From assembly GCF_008831285.2 (NCBI RefSeq), contig NC_045147.1, forward strand, positions 21,902,981 through 21,966,980: DNA of 64,000 nucleotides. Reading direction: 5' to 3'. The translations under genes were made by a program, and so were the position numbers. Below the pieces are notes generated by a model. The model saw only the letters and a program-made list of their open reading frames with translations, did not search any database and was not told the DNA's origin. Origin of the DNA: Nymphaea colorata (Eukaryota; Streptophyta; Magnoliopsida; Nymphaeales; Nymphaeaceae). Positions 25,901 through 36,487 of this stretch are shown here, one piece after another (position 1 is the first letter of the stretch; every line of letters begins with the position of its first letter).

Positions 25901-28362
25901 TGAATAAGTGTTTGGGATGAAGGACAGATAGATACATGAAAACCGGAGTTCCTACCTAATGGACTGCCAAAAAGTGACTTTTGAAAATTTTACTTCATGA
26001 CACTAATATGAAACTGAGTGAAAAAGATTGATTTGGGAAGCAGCGATGACAATAGTCTTTTTCTAACATACAAAAATCCCCACCTACTATTAGCAAATCA
26101 TAGCCATGAAGACTGAATTTTGTTTCTGAAGTGGAAATGACTGTGGGAGATGATTTTTTGTAGAATGAATACATTGACTTTAGGATTCTCATGTAAAGTA
26201 TTACTTATAATCTGAGACAGAGAAACCCAGGACATGAGGTAAGCGGATCAAACAAGCTAGAATTTATTAATTTTCTTGAAGAAACGTATGAAGAGTTTCA
26301 GGAAGAAAGCATGTCAAAGATGTGAGCTTTTGTGTCTCAGAAACTTAGTTTAGAACGCACAATAACCACATGCTACCAATATAACACCAAAATTGCTTAT
26401 TTGAAAATAAAAAAAAGTATCAACACAGTGAGTAATATTAGAATAACAAAATTATAGAGACATTGCATCATTAAAGAACAATAAAATGGAAACAACTCCT
26501 TTTACCAAATGCAAGGGATCGCTCATCGGCTTGCAATCAAAAACATGCATATCTGCAACAAAATAAAATGTTCATGAGAGATAGGATTTTGAATATATTC
26601 TTGAATATAATTCAACTTTTGATCATTGATTATATTATCACAGGCCAGGAAAAATAGAAAACAAAAAATAAAAAGATAAAGCTTGTGACCCCCCAAGTCA
26701 ACAAACCTCATCTAGCTAACCAATTCACTAGTATACTCTATAATTGCGCAACAAAGCATTATCTTATAATTAAGGGGTCATCCATAATCGTCTAATCAAT
26801 GCTGTCAAATAGTCATCTAACAAATAAAAGATCACCAGCTCAACTGTTGGGCTATCAGCATAGTAGAGAACTACACAATCCTTAGTTAGTATTCTACATA
26901 GTTGAGAATCTGGAGATGGGAAAAGACTCCAAACTGAGATCCACCACCAAATGGACTGTGGACATGGCAGCCATCATGAACTTATACGAGGTTGATAACT
27001 CCACATCATGCTCATTCCACAGTCCACACCATGCAGTTCAAGAAGTTCCTCCATGGTACCCTTTTCTCACTGTTGGTCTTATTCTTGAGATCTGTAAGCT
27101 ATGCCTAAAGATTGTAAAACAACAAGGGATCTTGCACGATCCCTGTACTCATGATTGGAGTAAAAGTTCAGCAGAAGAAAAAGAAGGAGCAATAGAAGAT
27201 AATCCATAAAGCAAGAATCAGTAAGATAAAAATGTTCGCAGAAAATCAAAGTATCTTAACTTGCGCAGAATGCAGCATAACATACCAATCTCTACAGGTT
27301 GAATTTGTGAAGAAACTGACTATAACCAATGAATTGGTATACAACGATCTAAGGTAATGGGCAAAAAATGCCAAAATGCAGTGAAACCAGGAAGGGAAAA
27401 ATTTCTAGAACGCCGATTTCCAGATATAAGCCATCAGTATGTTCATAATTCGCCAGAGACATAAGGTTTAACATAGGTCTATGTATGCCCATAATTCACC
27501 AGACATATGGCCTATATATGTCCATGATTCACCAAAAATAAGAGAACCCTTCGGACATAGAAACAACAGTCACCTGCACGTCCGCATTCTGATCCAATCA
27601 CCGTCCGACAGAACTCCACCCAATTTAATTTGCTAAGGGGACAACGATCAACGTAGAAATGAAACAACTACGACTCCACAAAGAATAAAATCAATTAATC
27701 GAGCAAGAATCGGCATGTAAAGAAAAAAAATTAAAAATCAAAGCATGTAACCAATCCATCGTCAACGTCACCATCGTCAAGTCTTATCCTCTAACAGAAT
27801 GAACTAATCCGACGAGTTCCAATTTATCAGAACCTGTTCTGAGCTCCGTGCACAATAGCAGAAAGGAAAAAACAAAGAAGCAAACGAAGGAAAGAAGAAG
27901 AAGAAGAAGAAGAAGAATCACCCGCTTCTTCTAGCAAATTCGCTTCGTCCGCCTCGTTCAACTCCTTGTGTATCGTCTTCGCGGCCAGTTTCTCTCGATT
28001 AGCCTCCTCTGGAACAAACAAACATAAAACCCATACCCGATCGTCACGCGCTCTTCGGAAACAACCACCTCGAAAAAGAGATCGCCCTCCCTCAAGATTC
28101 ACACGGTCAAGACCCGAATCTTTCTGATACGATCGCCAAGAAAAGGAAACAAATGGTCCTATAACTCGAATAGAACTACCGCTCGCGACCAACAGACACC
28201 GGAAAAATGGTCGAAGGACTCTCGCACCAAAAGACAGCCCAATAATGCAAAATTCGAAAGAAAGCTCGAGAGAAGAGCACCTGCCGATATCTCAGAGAAG
28301 TTTCCGGTGGCCAGAAGCCTCTCCATGGCCGCCATTCTCCCCATTCCTGGCGGGCATAGCAT
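13996..28362 (-). CDS. Nuclear-type protein with Sgf11-like CxxC-x11-HxxxC zinc finger, 432 aa, 11 exons
   Basis: Exons (minus): 28362-28281, 28008-27922, 26552-26506, 24252-24195, 22161-22048, 21512-21381, 19906-19801, 19505-19411, 16870-16739, 15977-15760, 14223-13996. All introns are GT-AG, and the joined frame (1299 nt) is open to TAA. Residues 28-58 are a charged, helix-like segment (EEANREKLAAKTIHKEL). C75, C78, H90 and C94 form C-x2-C-x11-H-x3-C, the spacing of the zinc finger of the SAGA deubiquitinase subunit Sgf11. A basic stretch at about 113-123 (HKKPPRKGRKK) and KRAR at 206-209 look like nuclear localisation signals. The middle is Ser/Gly/Asp-rich and probably disordered. A conserved-looking YHLQRNHQLRAALGHLY lies near 294-310. 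Similar proteins occur across plants, but I know of no assigned function; a role with chromatin is inference. The chosen ATG is the first in frame. Confidence 0.85.
14896..15365. repeat. Diverged tandem duplication in intron 10 of the zinc-finger gene
   Basis: A unit of about 205-215 nt occurs twice, at roughly 14896-15101 and 15153-15365. Both copies run through TGCAAGGTAGAAAA, CATAACCT/CACAACCT, a CTTGTTCTT block, ATGCACAG, TGACCTA, TTCTTAGG, GCTAGCATCCCATTA and CTTGCTTCAT. The copies differ by many substitutions and small indels, so the duplication is old. Confidence 0.75.
19976..20036. repeat. Compound (TG)n(GA)n microsatellite
   Basis: A TG run with one CA interruption passes into a GA run, in intron 6 of the zinc-finger gene. 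Confidence 0.85.
20150..20320. repeat. GACTAGTC-rich block in intron 6 of the zinc-finger gene
   Basis: The palindrome GACTAGTC and near copies (CCTAGTCGG, GGTAGTCACTAGACC, GACTAGTCTG) occur several times in 170 bases, next to a TG/GA microsatellite. It may be part of a degenerate mobile element. No ends are visible. Confidence 0.35.
20599..21012 (+). mobile_element. Possible LTR remnant in intron 6 of the zinc-finger gene
   Basis: The segment opens with TGTTGGAGCC, a common start of plant LTRs, passes through a T-rich stretch with TTCTTCTTCTGTTCTTCTTGTTCC, reaches TTGCATCACA, and about 20 bases later has TAGTATCAGATACCC, close to the TGGTATCAGAGC primer-binding site complementary to initiator tRNA-Met. 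No coding domain or second LTR was found, so this would be a fragment. The call rests on layout only. Confidence 0.35.
23735..23785 (+). repeat. Possible SINE 3'-end fragment in intron 4 of the zinc-finger gene
   Basis: TTAACCCCACTCGCTCACCCAAGG resembles the terminal TTAATACCCCTTGCTCACCCAAAA of the complete SINE at 33121-33361. No tRNA-like head precedes it. Similarity is short, so this is tentative. Confidence 0.25.
25304..25352. repeat. Heptamer minisatellite, 7 x TTTGAAG
   Basis: Seven perfect tandem copies of TTTGAAG in intron 3 of the zinc-finger gene. On the minus strand it translates in part as a repeated NFKLQTS, which is not a real protein. Confidence 0.95.
27896..27917. repeat. (AAG)n microsatellite at a splice donor
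   Basis: A GAA/AAG run begins a few bases inside intron 2 of the zinc-finger gene, directly next to the exon 2 donor at 27921-27920. On the minus strand it is a CTT/TCT run. Confidence 0.8.
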
Positions 28363-28480
28363 TGATCGGAGACGACCGACCGATCGAGAACGAGAGAGGG
28401 GGTGATCGAACGCCAATGACCAGCGTTGATACAGACCAAACGGGTCTTCCCCCGGCTACTTAATTAACTTTCAGAGTTTT
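28363..28480 (-). promoter_or_regulatory. 5' leader of the zinc-finger gene
   Basis: On the minus strand the DNA before the ATG at 28362 is CT- and GATCG-rich (CCCCCTCTCTCGTTCTCGATCGGTCGG) and contains no ATG in the CDS frame. It is the likely leader and core promoter; no clear TATA box is seen. Confidence 0.35.
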
Positions 28481-28714
28481 CCCATGAAGCCCTGCCTTAC
28501 AACTATTTTCTAAAAACCGGAACAAACCTTACATTCTTGCTTTCTAGTTCCAGAAATGGAAATGCCTGTGCGTCGCCCGCTTGCAAATATTCCCGTACAA
28601 AGGTCATGAAACATATCAGATAATATAAGCTGAATATATCGGGATATAAATCAGAATCCAAGTTTCGACTAAACTAGTGAGTGAAGTGCAAACCACTCGA
28701 TGCATTGTCTCAAT

Positions 28715-29075
28715 GGATTATATTCAAATTCAATATACCATTAATTGTATTTGTTTTTTCATATATTCGGCTGAACTTGAATCCACAGTCTAAATCCAAT
28801 CGGAATATGATTTTTACATTTGCATTGAATCCAAGCCCAAAATTTTATGGCTGATTTCCAAAACGCATTAGCATTTGATATAAGATATTTATTTAAAACT
28901 AAATCTGATTCTCTGGACGATCATTTATGTATATCCAATTCCGATCGCATGTTATTTATTAAATTCGAATCTGACTTGATATTCTACTTGAATATTAAAT
29001 TTTTTTCTATATCTAATTTTTTCAAAACGAACTGATAGGATATTCAGTCCAAATCATATGTGTTGACATCTCTAG
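28715..29075 (+). mobile_element. MITE-like GAATCTGA family, copy 1
   Basis: The body contains TTTTTACATTTGCATTGAATCC, GGCTGATTT, AAACGCATTAGCATTTGATATAAGATATTTATTTAAAACTAAATCTGATTC in short shared blocks, and it ends with GTTGACATCTCT. Copies 2 and 4 show the same order of blocks and copy 3 shows it on the other strand. Confidence 0.55.
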
Positions 29076-29604
29076 TTGTTGCCAAAAATTGTAGTTGTTC
29101 AGGCTCAGGTTTCAAACTCATTTCGCTTCTCTCAACTGAACCAACGGATTTGTATTGCAACCTAAAATTCAGTTTTGCTTCTCTCAACCGAACTAACGTA
29201 TCTGGATTGCAACCTAAACCAGGGGATCTACAAAAAGGAGAGCAGCGGAGGCAAACCCATTAGATGCTGATCACCAACCAATTCACCGGTCATTTGATAA
29301 GGAGTTCTCTGTAATATTTATTAAACTATGAGCAGCTATGCGTTTGTAGACGGGCAACTGAGGACTGCGTTGAAAAGTTTCATGCGGGGACCCAGGGAAC
29401 TTAATACCTGTTTGGAGATGCCGGAAAAATCACAAACTCGGGCACCTTTTGACGATGAACAGAGGAAATCCGGATATTGGATATCTTGGATTTCCCGAAA
29501 ATTTAGCACGATCCGACAGTTGAGGGCGTAAACTTCCCGCGAATGGCAAATGGGTCGGACACGAAGCAATTAGACAGGTATTATTTGTGTGGGCTGCAAA
29601 TCCA

Positions 29605-29770
29605 ATATTTATTAAACGAGTTGAGTTCTTGCAACTCGACTCGTTTATTTATTCGAGTTTAACTTTCAGTCGAACTCGACTCATTTATAAATGAGTTGAG
29701 CTCGAGCCGAGCTTTTTCGAGCGAGTCTGACTTGAGCCCGAGTTTGCTCGACTCGTTGTGCAGCCCTAAC
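29605..29770. repeat. GAGCTCGAG/CTCGACTCG palindrome-rich element
   Basis: Within 165 bases GAGTTGAG, CAACTCGACTCG, GTCGAACTCGACTC, GAGTTGAGCTCGAGCCGAGC, GAGCGAGTC and GCTCGACTCG recur on both strands, so the segment can fold on itself many ways. It ends in TTGTGCAGCCCTAACC. Similar GAGCTCGAG-rich dispersed repeats are common in plant genomes; the class is unknown to me. Confidence 0.55.
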
Positions 29771-30309
29771 CAAAAATGGATCCAGTTCAATAAAAACAGA
29801 CAAAACACCGCAACCAAACATAACCATTAACCAGAAATTTTTAGCAAACTAACACTAATCTATCTTATTATTGCAATGAGTTGGGTGTATATGCGCTGCA
29901 TGTAGCTAGGCTTGACTCTTACGTTATCATAGTAAAATTATTCTAAAGTTTTACTCAGGTGGGGGTGGGCAATTGCCCGCACCAACCACACAGGTCGGCT
30001 ATTGAATTTGCCACCCTGGTTTACTTTTGTGTCCTGCTATCAACTAAAGGGTCAAGAATTTCAATACCACATGCATTTTGGTTGGCCTCCAATTGATGAG
30101 CTCCAGGGCCATTTAGTTACTTGAATTTGAAATATTTTATCGGGTAAATTTCAATATTTTTGTGAACTTGATAATGAACGAGATTTGAAATGTTTTGGTT
30201 GAGGGATGCACGAACGATATAATGAATTTGCAATAAAGAAAAAAGGGCGGAAAACAGAAGATTTACCTGGTTCAGTTTAATTAGAAAAAGTAGGTTCATG
30301 ACAAATTTT

Positions 30310-30700
30310 AGAGATGTTAATAGATCATATTCAAGTTAGATATATTAATAATTGTATCTATTTTTTTCAGATATTCACATATTCATATTCAAATTTAAAT
30401 CGGAATGCAAACGAAGAAAAGTTATGTCTGAATCAAAATTTGATTTCACAATTCAAATCCATCCGAACATGACTTTTAAATTTACATTTAAATCTGAATC
30501 TAAATCCGAATTTTGAACTGAATCCAGCCGATTTTCTAAATGTAAAGCTATTGGTTATAAGATATTTATATAAAACTAAATCATATTTGAATCAGATTCC
30601 AATCAAACATATATGTATATCTGAATCTGAATCCGGTTGGATGTCCTTTATTGAATGTCAATCTGATATTGGATTGTCTATAAAGATAATATAAACATCC
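30310..30700 (+). mobile_element. MITE-like GAATCTGA family, copy 2 (best ends)
   Basis: It starts AGAGATGTTAATAG and ends ATATAAACATCC, so the two ends are imperfect inverted repeats (GGATGTTTAT in reverse complement). The body has GACTTTTAAATTTACATTT, AATCCGAATTTTGAACTGAATCCAGCCGATTTTC and ATAAGATATTTATATAAAACTAAATC, matching copies 1 and 4 block for block. Confidence 0.6.
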
Positions 30701-31344
30701 ACCATGTAATTCCATAATCCTGTCATACTTTCGTTAACGTTTTACATGCCAAAGCGTTGGGTTTTCTTGCAACATCGATAATCACATGATAGAACAAATT
30801 AAATCAGTGTTCATGCGTCATGATTCTAAGAGCATGTGTTATACGTTTTTCTTATCACACGCATAAAGCGATTTGATCTAAAACAGGTTTGATACAACAG
30901 AAAACGTCACTCCCCTGAACCATATCTAGAAAATTTGCAATCCTAATGTGTGATGTTGTTTCATAGTCATTCTCTCGTTTATGTTTAGTAGTTCAGCGAC
31001 AGGAATAGTTATGGTTTTAAGAGGCATTTGATGGTTTGAAATTTTGATTCAAGGATATGAAAATTTCAAAATCGCAATTCTTTTTCAAACTGAAATGGAA
31101 TCAAAATTTCAAGTTTTAATTTCTTAATTCTGGAAGCAAAATACTTTGTTTAATAATGATAATATATTAAAAAACGAGCATTTTGATTTTAAAATTCCAT
31201 GATATTGGTATATCAAACGTCCCTTAGATTATGCACATATAAGTTAAACAGTGTAATTTCTTTGAATCTAAATCTAGACATATACAAGAACACCATATTG
31301 AACCTGATAGTTATTGTGCCCATGCGAGAGCTGAAGCTAACCTA

Positions 31345-31560
31345 GGCCTGGGGCAAGGGTGGAGCCAAGGTAGGGCCCGCTTGGGCTTTAGCCTCACCTT
31401 AATTTCAAAAAAAATATATATATATGTAAATTTTTAGAAAATTTCACTTGTTTTATATAAAACTTTTGAAAAATGATATTTCTGCTTCATTCAAAATTTA
31501 GAAACTTTAATTCGGCCCCCCTCATAAAAAATTTATGATTCTGCCCCTACCTAGGGCACG
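31345..31560 (+). repeat. GGGGCGGAGC-type dispersed repeat, copy 2
   Basis: It starts GGGGCAAGGGTGGAGCCAAGGTAGGG and ends GATTCTGCCCCTACC, whose reverse complement resembles the head, with an AAATTTT-rich middle and a GGCCCCCCTCAT stretch near the right end. This is the most complete of the three copies. Confidence 0.5.
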
Positions 31561-31649
31561 CAATCATGGAGCTAAATGACACATTTGAAAAATTATGGGT
31601 ATAATAAGTAGGTATGAGTTTCGTTGTAGTTTTAAAGTGATTATTAGCG

Positions 31650-32015
31650 ATGCCAATAAATTTGATTTGGATCCCATATCTGATAGAACCATTTAAAAAA
31701 AAAATGTGTATGAAAAAAAAAAAACCATTTGTTTAAGAAATCAAATTGGATTCAGATAAAAGAAATGACATCTGATCACAGTCCAATTCATATCAAATTT
31801 AGTTTTAAATAAACATCTTCTATCCTATGTCCTTGGATTTTGAAAGTTGGTTACTATAGTTTGAAATCAGTCTAAAATTCATATTCAGATTCGAATGTCT
31901 CTAAAGATTGGATTCAAATTTCATTCATATATTTGCATCTGAATGTATAAACATATGAAAAAGTGGATACCATTAAAAGTACATCAATTTAAATCACATC
32001 AGTTGACATCCCCAA
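31650..32015 (-). mobile_element. MITE-like GAATCTGA family, copy 3 (inverted)
   Basis: It begins GATGCCAATAAATTTGATTTGGAT and ends GTTGACATCCCC. Its reverse complement contains AGAAGATGTTTATTTAAAACTAAATTTGATATGAATTGG, the conserved core of the family, so it lies in the opposite direction to copies 1, 2 and 4. Confidence 0.55.
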
Positions 32016-32758
32016 TAATCATAAGCAATGCCATGTAATTATGATATACATACGGGAAAATGGCAGGTGTTTAAAAAACAATGAAAGTGATTTTTCTTTT
32101 TGAATTATGAGCATTATCAAGTAGAATGATAATAATAATAATAATGATAATAATAATAATAAACCAAGGATAAGGGCTTGACCAAACTGGCTAATTTTTA
32201 AATTTGGACTTAAAACCTTCGTGTTGAAGAAGGTCAAGAATTTAATATGGACTTTAATAAACGAAAGATGTCACTCGACATAAACTAGTACGCAGTGGCC
32301 GAGGCATATGGGGCTTGTATGAGCAACTGCCCACACAGACTCACAAATTATAATTATTTACATACTAGTGCCTTATAGAAAATTTGTTTAGCTAATTACT
32401 TATTTATATATTGGTGCCTCTCAGCCATTGATTTTTTGAAGGGTTTTTCCCTCAACCAGAAATTTCTTGTCTGCCATTCTAATAGAGATTGTCTAATATT
32501 CAGCTTACCTTTCTCAAAAAAAAAAAAAATCAAAAATTTATAGAAGTGTTATTAGTTGCACACATTTTTCAACCATTCTCCATTAGCCCAATTTAATCTT
32601 CAAAACCATTGTGAGAGAGGGCATTGGTTGTTGCAAGATGAAGATTATGTGGTTTATTTAATCAACTGAACTAATCGAACCATATATCTTTAAAGTTTAT
32701 GTACGAAAGCGCTATTTTGAGGTTTCATAGTAACACTTTATTAGGTACTAGAGAGGCA

Positions 32759-32835
32759 AGCTTTGAGGGGCGTAGCATAGTTAGTCGGCCCAAACCATAG
32801 ACCGCCATGGACATTTCCCTGCTTCTAGGGCCTGG
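32759..32835 (+). mobile_element. Truncated SINE relative
   Basis: GAGGGGCGTAGCATAGTTAGTCGG matches the A-box head of the SINE at 33121 (AGGGGCATAGCGTAGCTGGTTGAG), after which the similarity is lost. At about 32880 GAGATTTGAACCAGC is, in reverse complement, like a tRNA B box, so a second, inverted fragment may follow. Confidence 0.35.
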
Positions 32836-32932
32836 CACTTGTTGGTTTCAACCGATTGTGAACGGCGGTGAGCGCCGCAGAGATTTGAACCAGCAACTAC
32901 CTGCCTCTCATTACCTTCTGTCAAAATAGGTC

Positions 32933-32933
<1 letters not shown>

Positions 32934-32988
<55 letters not shown>
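32934..32988. repeat. (AT)n microsatellite, 55 nt
   Basis: Perfect AT run of about 27 units between the truncated SINE relative and the complete SINE. Confidence 0.95.
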
Positions 32989-32989
<1 letters not shown>

Positions 32990-33107
32990 CTACCGTTTGC
33001 ATTGGAAGGTAGACGTCTTCAACCGCGCATGCATGCAATACGCATGCGCCGAAACGATAAGGGGACATTAAATTCACATCTTTTTTCTTGATATTTTTCA
33101 GGCCAAG

Positions 33108-33374
33108 TACAGCAACATACGCCTCAAGGGGCATAGCGTAGCTGGTTGAGTTAGGGGCCTGTACTAAGACAGGTCTCTAGTTCGATTCCTGTGGGCGTTA
33201 TGTTCCTGTGTCTTAAGGCGGTAGGGCGCAACATTTAAGCTAAAGGGTGCACCGTTGCTATCGCTGACACCGGCGCAGCTCAGGACCTGAAAGCAGAAGG
33301 AATGAGGGCTTTCAGGTTTTTTTGAGCGATGAGATTAATACCCCTTGCTCACCCAAAAAAATACAGCAACATAC
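33108..33374 (+). mobile_element. Complete tRNA-derived SINE with target-site duplication
   Basis: The body runs 33121-33361. It has an A-box-like TAGCGTAGCTGG at about 33134 and a B-box-like AGTTCGATTCC at about 33179, the internal RNA polymerase III promoter of tRNA-derived SINEs, then a non-tRNA part and a short A-rich tail (CACCCAAAAAAA). It is flanked by a perfect 13-bp direct repeat, TACAGCAACATAC, at 33108-33120 and 33362-33374. The perfect flanks imply insertion by target-primed reverse transcription that is not very old. It has no coding capacity and depends on a partner LINE. Confidence 0.88.
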
Positions 33375-34737
33375 ATCATCTTTATTTTGGCCAATGAAAC
33401 TTCATTGTGAAGTGGACCATAGGCGTCCTTTCCCCGATATTTTCATTTGTCTCGAAAAGGAATCGAGGCCGGGAACTCAATGATCATGCGGCACATGTGA
33501 CGTAACTTTTGGACAGATTTGATATGTGGGCGGGCGGCGGGCCCCTCTGATTGTGCAAAAGCTGGACGCATGTGGGGTGCACATGCACCTTCACAAGAAC
33601 AGAACGTACTCGCCTTTTGATTCTTTTACTGATACAAACGATCGGTTGTCCTCCTTTTCCACAACAGTAATAGTGCTCCCTTCTCTCCGCCACCATCATG
33701 GTGATCGCTGCTTTGTCCTTCCCCATCTCGCTCCTTCATCTTAGAGATCGACGGCGTTGGACATGTAGCTTTTTAAGTTGGAGAACACCATGCTAAAGCG
33801 AATGGCGTTTGAGTACAATCATGGCAATCACTAGACGGAGGGCACCGAAGCTTTGATTTCTCATTTCTTTTCCCGGCAAAGAGGACAAGGACCAGACGTT
33901 TTGTCGTCCGAGCTCGTTCCCAGCATGCCATTGTTCTTGCAGGTCCGTGCTCTATCAAACAAGGGACACCAAGAACATGTATGCGTTGGAGCGTGGAGCT
34001 TGATCACGATTTAACATCTCAGTCAGTCGAGTCGTATTCAGTTCATGGACTGGTGGCCTTCAATGGCCGTCTTGTGAAGGGTAGGTTTCTCCCGTGACTG
34101 CTTTGCAAAAGGCGACCTCAAAGTCGCATCATATTTTTCTTCTTTGTTCTGTACTTTTCACCGTGATTTGATGTCATCCGCTGCCACATGTACCGTGCCC
34201 CTTAGTCGGGTCCAGGATTTAGATCTATATTCAGATCCACAATCTATATCAGGGTTCCTCACATAGAAATCAGTCTAATAAAAATTGTTTGCACTGAAAT
34301 ATTTCATGTCACACAAAGATTGAAATTTTTGCTGAAAACAAAAGGGTTGCAGCTTAGGGCTCCAACTGAAGATCCCGGTAAACACGTACATATACAGGGG
34401 TAATATTGTTTTTAATAAAAATGTACAGCCAGAAATGTTTGGTTCCACTGGAATGTGAGGTTAGGTAGATGAAATTTTCGCCCCTTGAAATTAAATGTGC
34501 CAGCTCTTTGAAATTACAGGAAGAAAAGGACACCTTCAAACAAATTTAAGAAAGAATCCAATGGCCGCATGCAAGAGAGCGTACAACGGCAGCACTAAAA
34601 CCATCAGTAAATAATTGGAGAACCAGGCGACGTTACTGTATCGTGGGTCCAGAAGTCAAGTGGGCCCACGACGTGCGGCCGATTTAATATCGACAACTAT
34701 GGCCGTTTGACAACATGAACAGTTTGTTACTTTGTCC

Positions 34738-34829
34738 AGAATTTACTCCAAAATAATTACCCTAAATTGAACATTATGTGTCGAGAATTTACTCCAAAAT
34801 AATTACCCTAAATTGAACATTATGTGAGA
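34738..34829 (+). repeat. 46-bp perfect tandem duplication
   Basis: GAATTTACTCC...AACATTATGTG occurs twice in a row with identical sequence over at least 42 bases; the unit period is 46. The lack of differences marks it as recent. Confidence 0.9.
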
Positions 34830-35189
34830 GTGTCTGTCTCAATCTTAAGAACAGATTTATTAGACAGTAACAATTTCTTACTGCTGCCAAACAGTCCCTC
34901 AACTTATTCTAATCTTTTTTGTTGAATTCAAAGCGAGACTTGGATTTCGAGAGCCGAATCTGGATTTGACAAGGGTAAGTCCGAACTTTGCATGTAATTG
35001 CGTCCGATCTTTATTAAGTTTCGAGTTTGAGTTCAAATTTAGTTCTCCAAACTTACCGGCCGGATCCGACTAAATGAATTTCGTTTCAAGTCAATAATAG
35101 AATCCCCCATGGGGACAAGTGTGCTCGTGTGGTAGTGGAGAATTCTAGTACGAATTCTTCTCTTAAAATTGAGAATCAACTTTAATGGG

Positions 35190-35191
<2 letters not shown>

Positions 35192-35234
<43 letters not shown>
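35192..35234. repeat. (AT)n microsatellite
   Basis: Perfect AT run of about 21 units. Confidence 0.95.
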
Positions 35235-35237
<3 letters not shown>

Positions 35238-36402
35238 GCAAAAGCAAAACCAAGCCAGTGCTACCCTTATATATAAGTCATGGGTCTCAATGGTTTTTCT
35301 TTGTTAAGGCTAACATTTTATGTAATTGTTTTTTAGGAGCAGATTCATGAAACATATTTAAAAAATATTTTTATAAATTTACCAATAGGTTCATCTAACT
35401 AACTCTTTATTTCCCTGGATTGGACCTTTTGAGCATTTAGATAAATGAGAAGGGTGTTAAGTTGAAAACTCCGGATCAAGTCACAGCCTTACAGTTTTTC
35501 TTTCTTTTATCTTCACGTAATCGAGACTCGATTAGTTTAAAGGAAATGAAAAAACTGATTTTCTCTCCGGGGTTTAGTTTTCTTTATACCTAACGTTAAC
35601 GTTTTCTTGAATGCGAAGCTATCATTTAGCGTGCAGAACTTTCGTGTTTGGTTCTCTCTAATTACTTGTAGCAGCCAAATTCCCCATGAAACGTCAAAGA
35701 CGTATATAGCTATCTACAAAAGTTTTAAATTAACATGATGTGCACACATACTTATACATATATACTATATAGTAGAGTCGGAAATTTTTATCTACACGGT
35801 ATTAAGTTTATATATGTTAAATTTTCACGACTAATTCAAAACATTTTTTTATCTGTCTATACATTTTTATATCTCTCACTCTTAAAATATTCAGAGAAGC
35901 TACTAATTCGAATGCTCATACTTTTTTTTTTTTTCATTTCTCACACGAAATCTCATCCATTAGTCACACTCATGAACAATAAATAGTGATCTGTAATGTA
36001 CTTTTCCTATATTTATACACAATCACACTTTTTTGCCTTTTGATTGGTTGACGTTAAGAGTGTTGATTTTTTGTAAATTGAACCAAATGGGCATTGTTAA
36101 AATTTGACAAGAATATGAATTCCGCAACGTTAATTTTAAAAATTATTAATCATGCAAATTTTTCTTCATAAAAAATTTAGAAATTAAATTTTCAAGAGAT
36201 TTACTTTATTAGTGTATTTTGTATTTATTTATATAATGAAATTTATTAAAAAATAAATTAAATTTAACATTGGAAAACACAAATGGTAAGCATATTTGGG
36301 AAACATAATTTGAGAATTATGTATACATACACACACATTCGTCTACTTTTTTCTCTCTCTCATTTTTCTTTCAGCTTTTTTACAATTGTCCTCTTTTCCC
36401 TG

Positions 36403-36404
<2 letters not shown>

Positions 36405-36482
<78 letters not shown>
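36405..36482. repeat. Compound (AT)n(GA)n microsatellite
   Basis: About 25 AT units pass directly into about 14 GA units. Confidence 0.95.

Positions 36483-36487
<5 letters not shown>

Noticed and set aside
28363..28416. N-terminal extension of the zinc-finger protein by 18 codons
   Set aside because: The extension would begin with TTG. The first in-frame ATG is at 28362.
33124..33195. Possible tRNA gene
   Set aside because: The A and B boxes are present, but no cloverleaf with a normal anticodon arm fits, and the target-site duplication and A-rich tail show a SINE.
33484..33958. Two minus-strand open frames next to the SINE
   Set aside because: No domain or conserved motif; composition and position fit spacer DNA.
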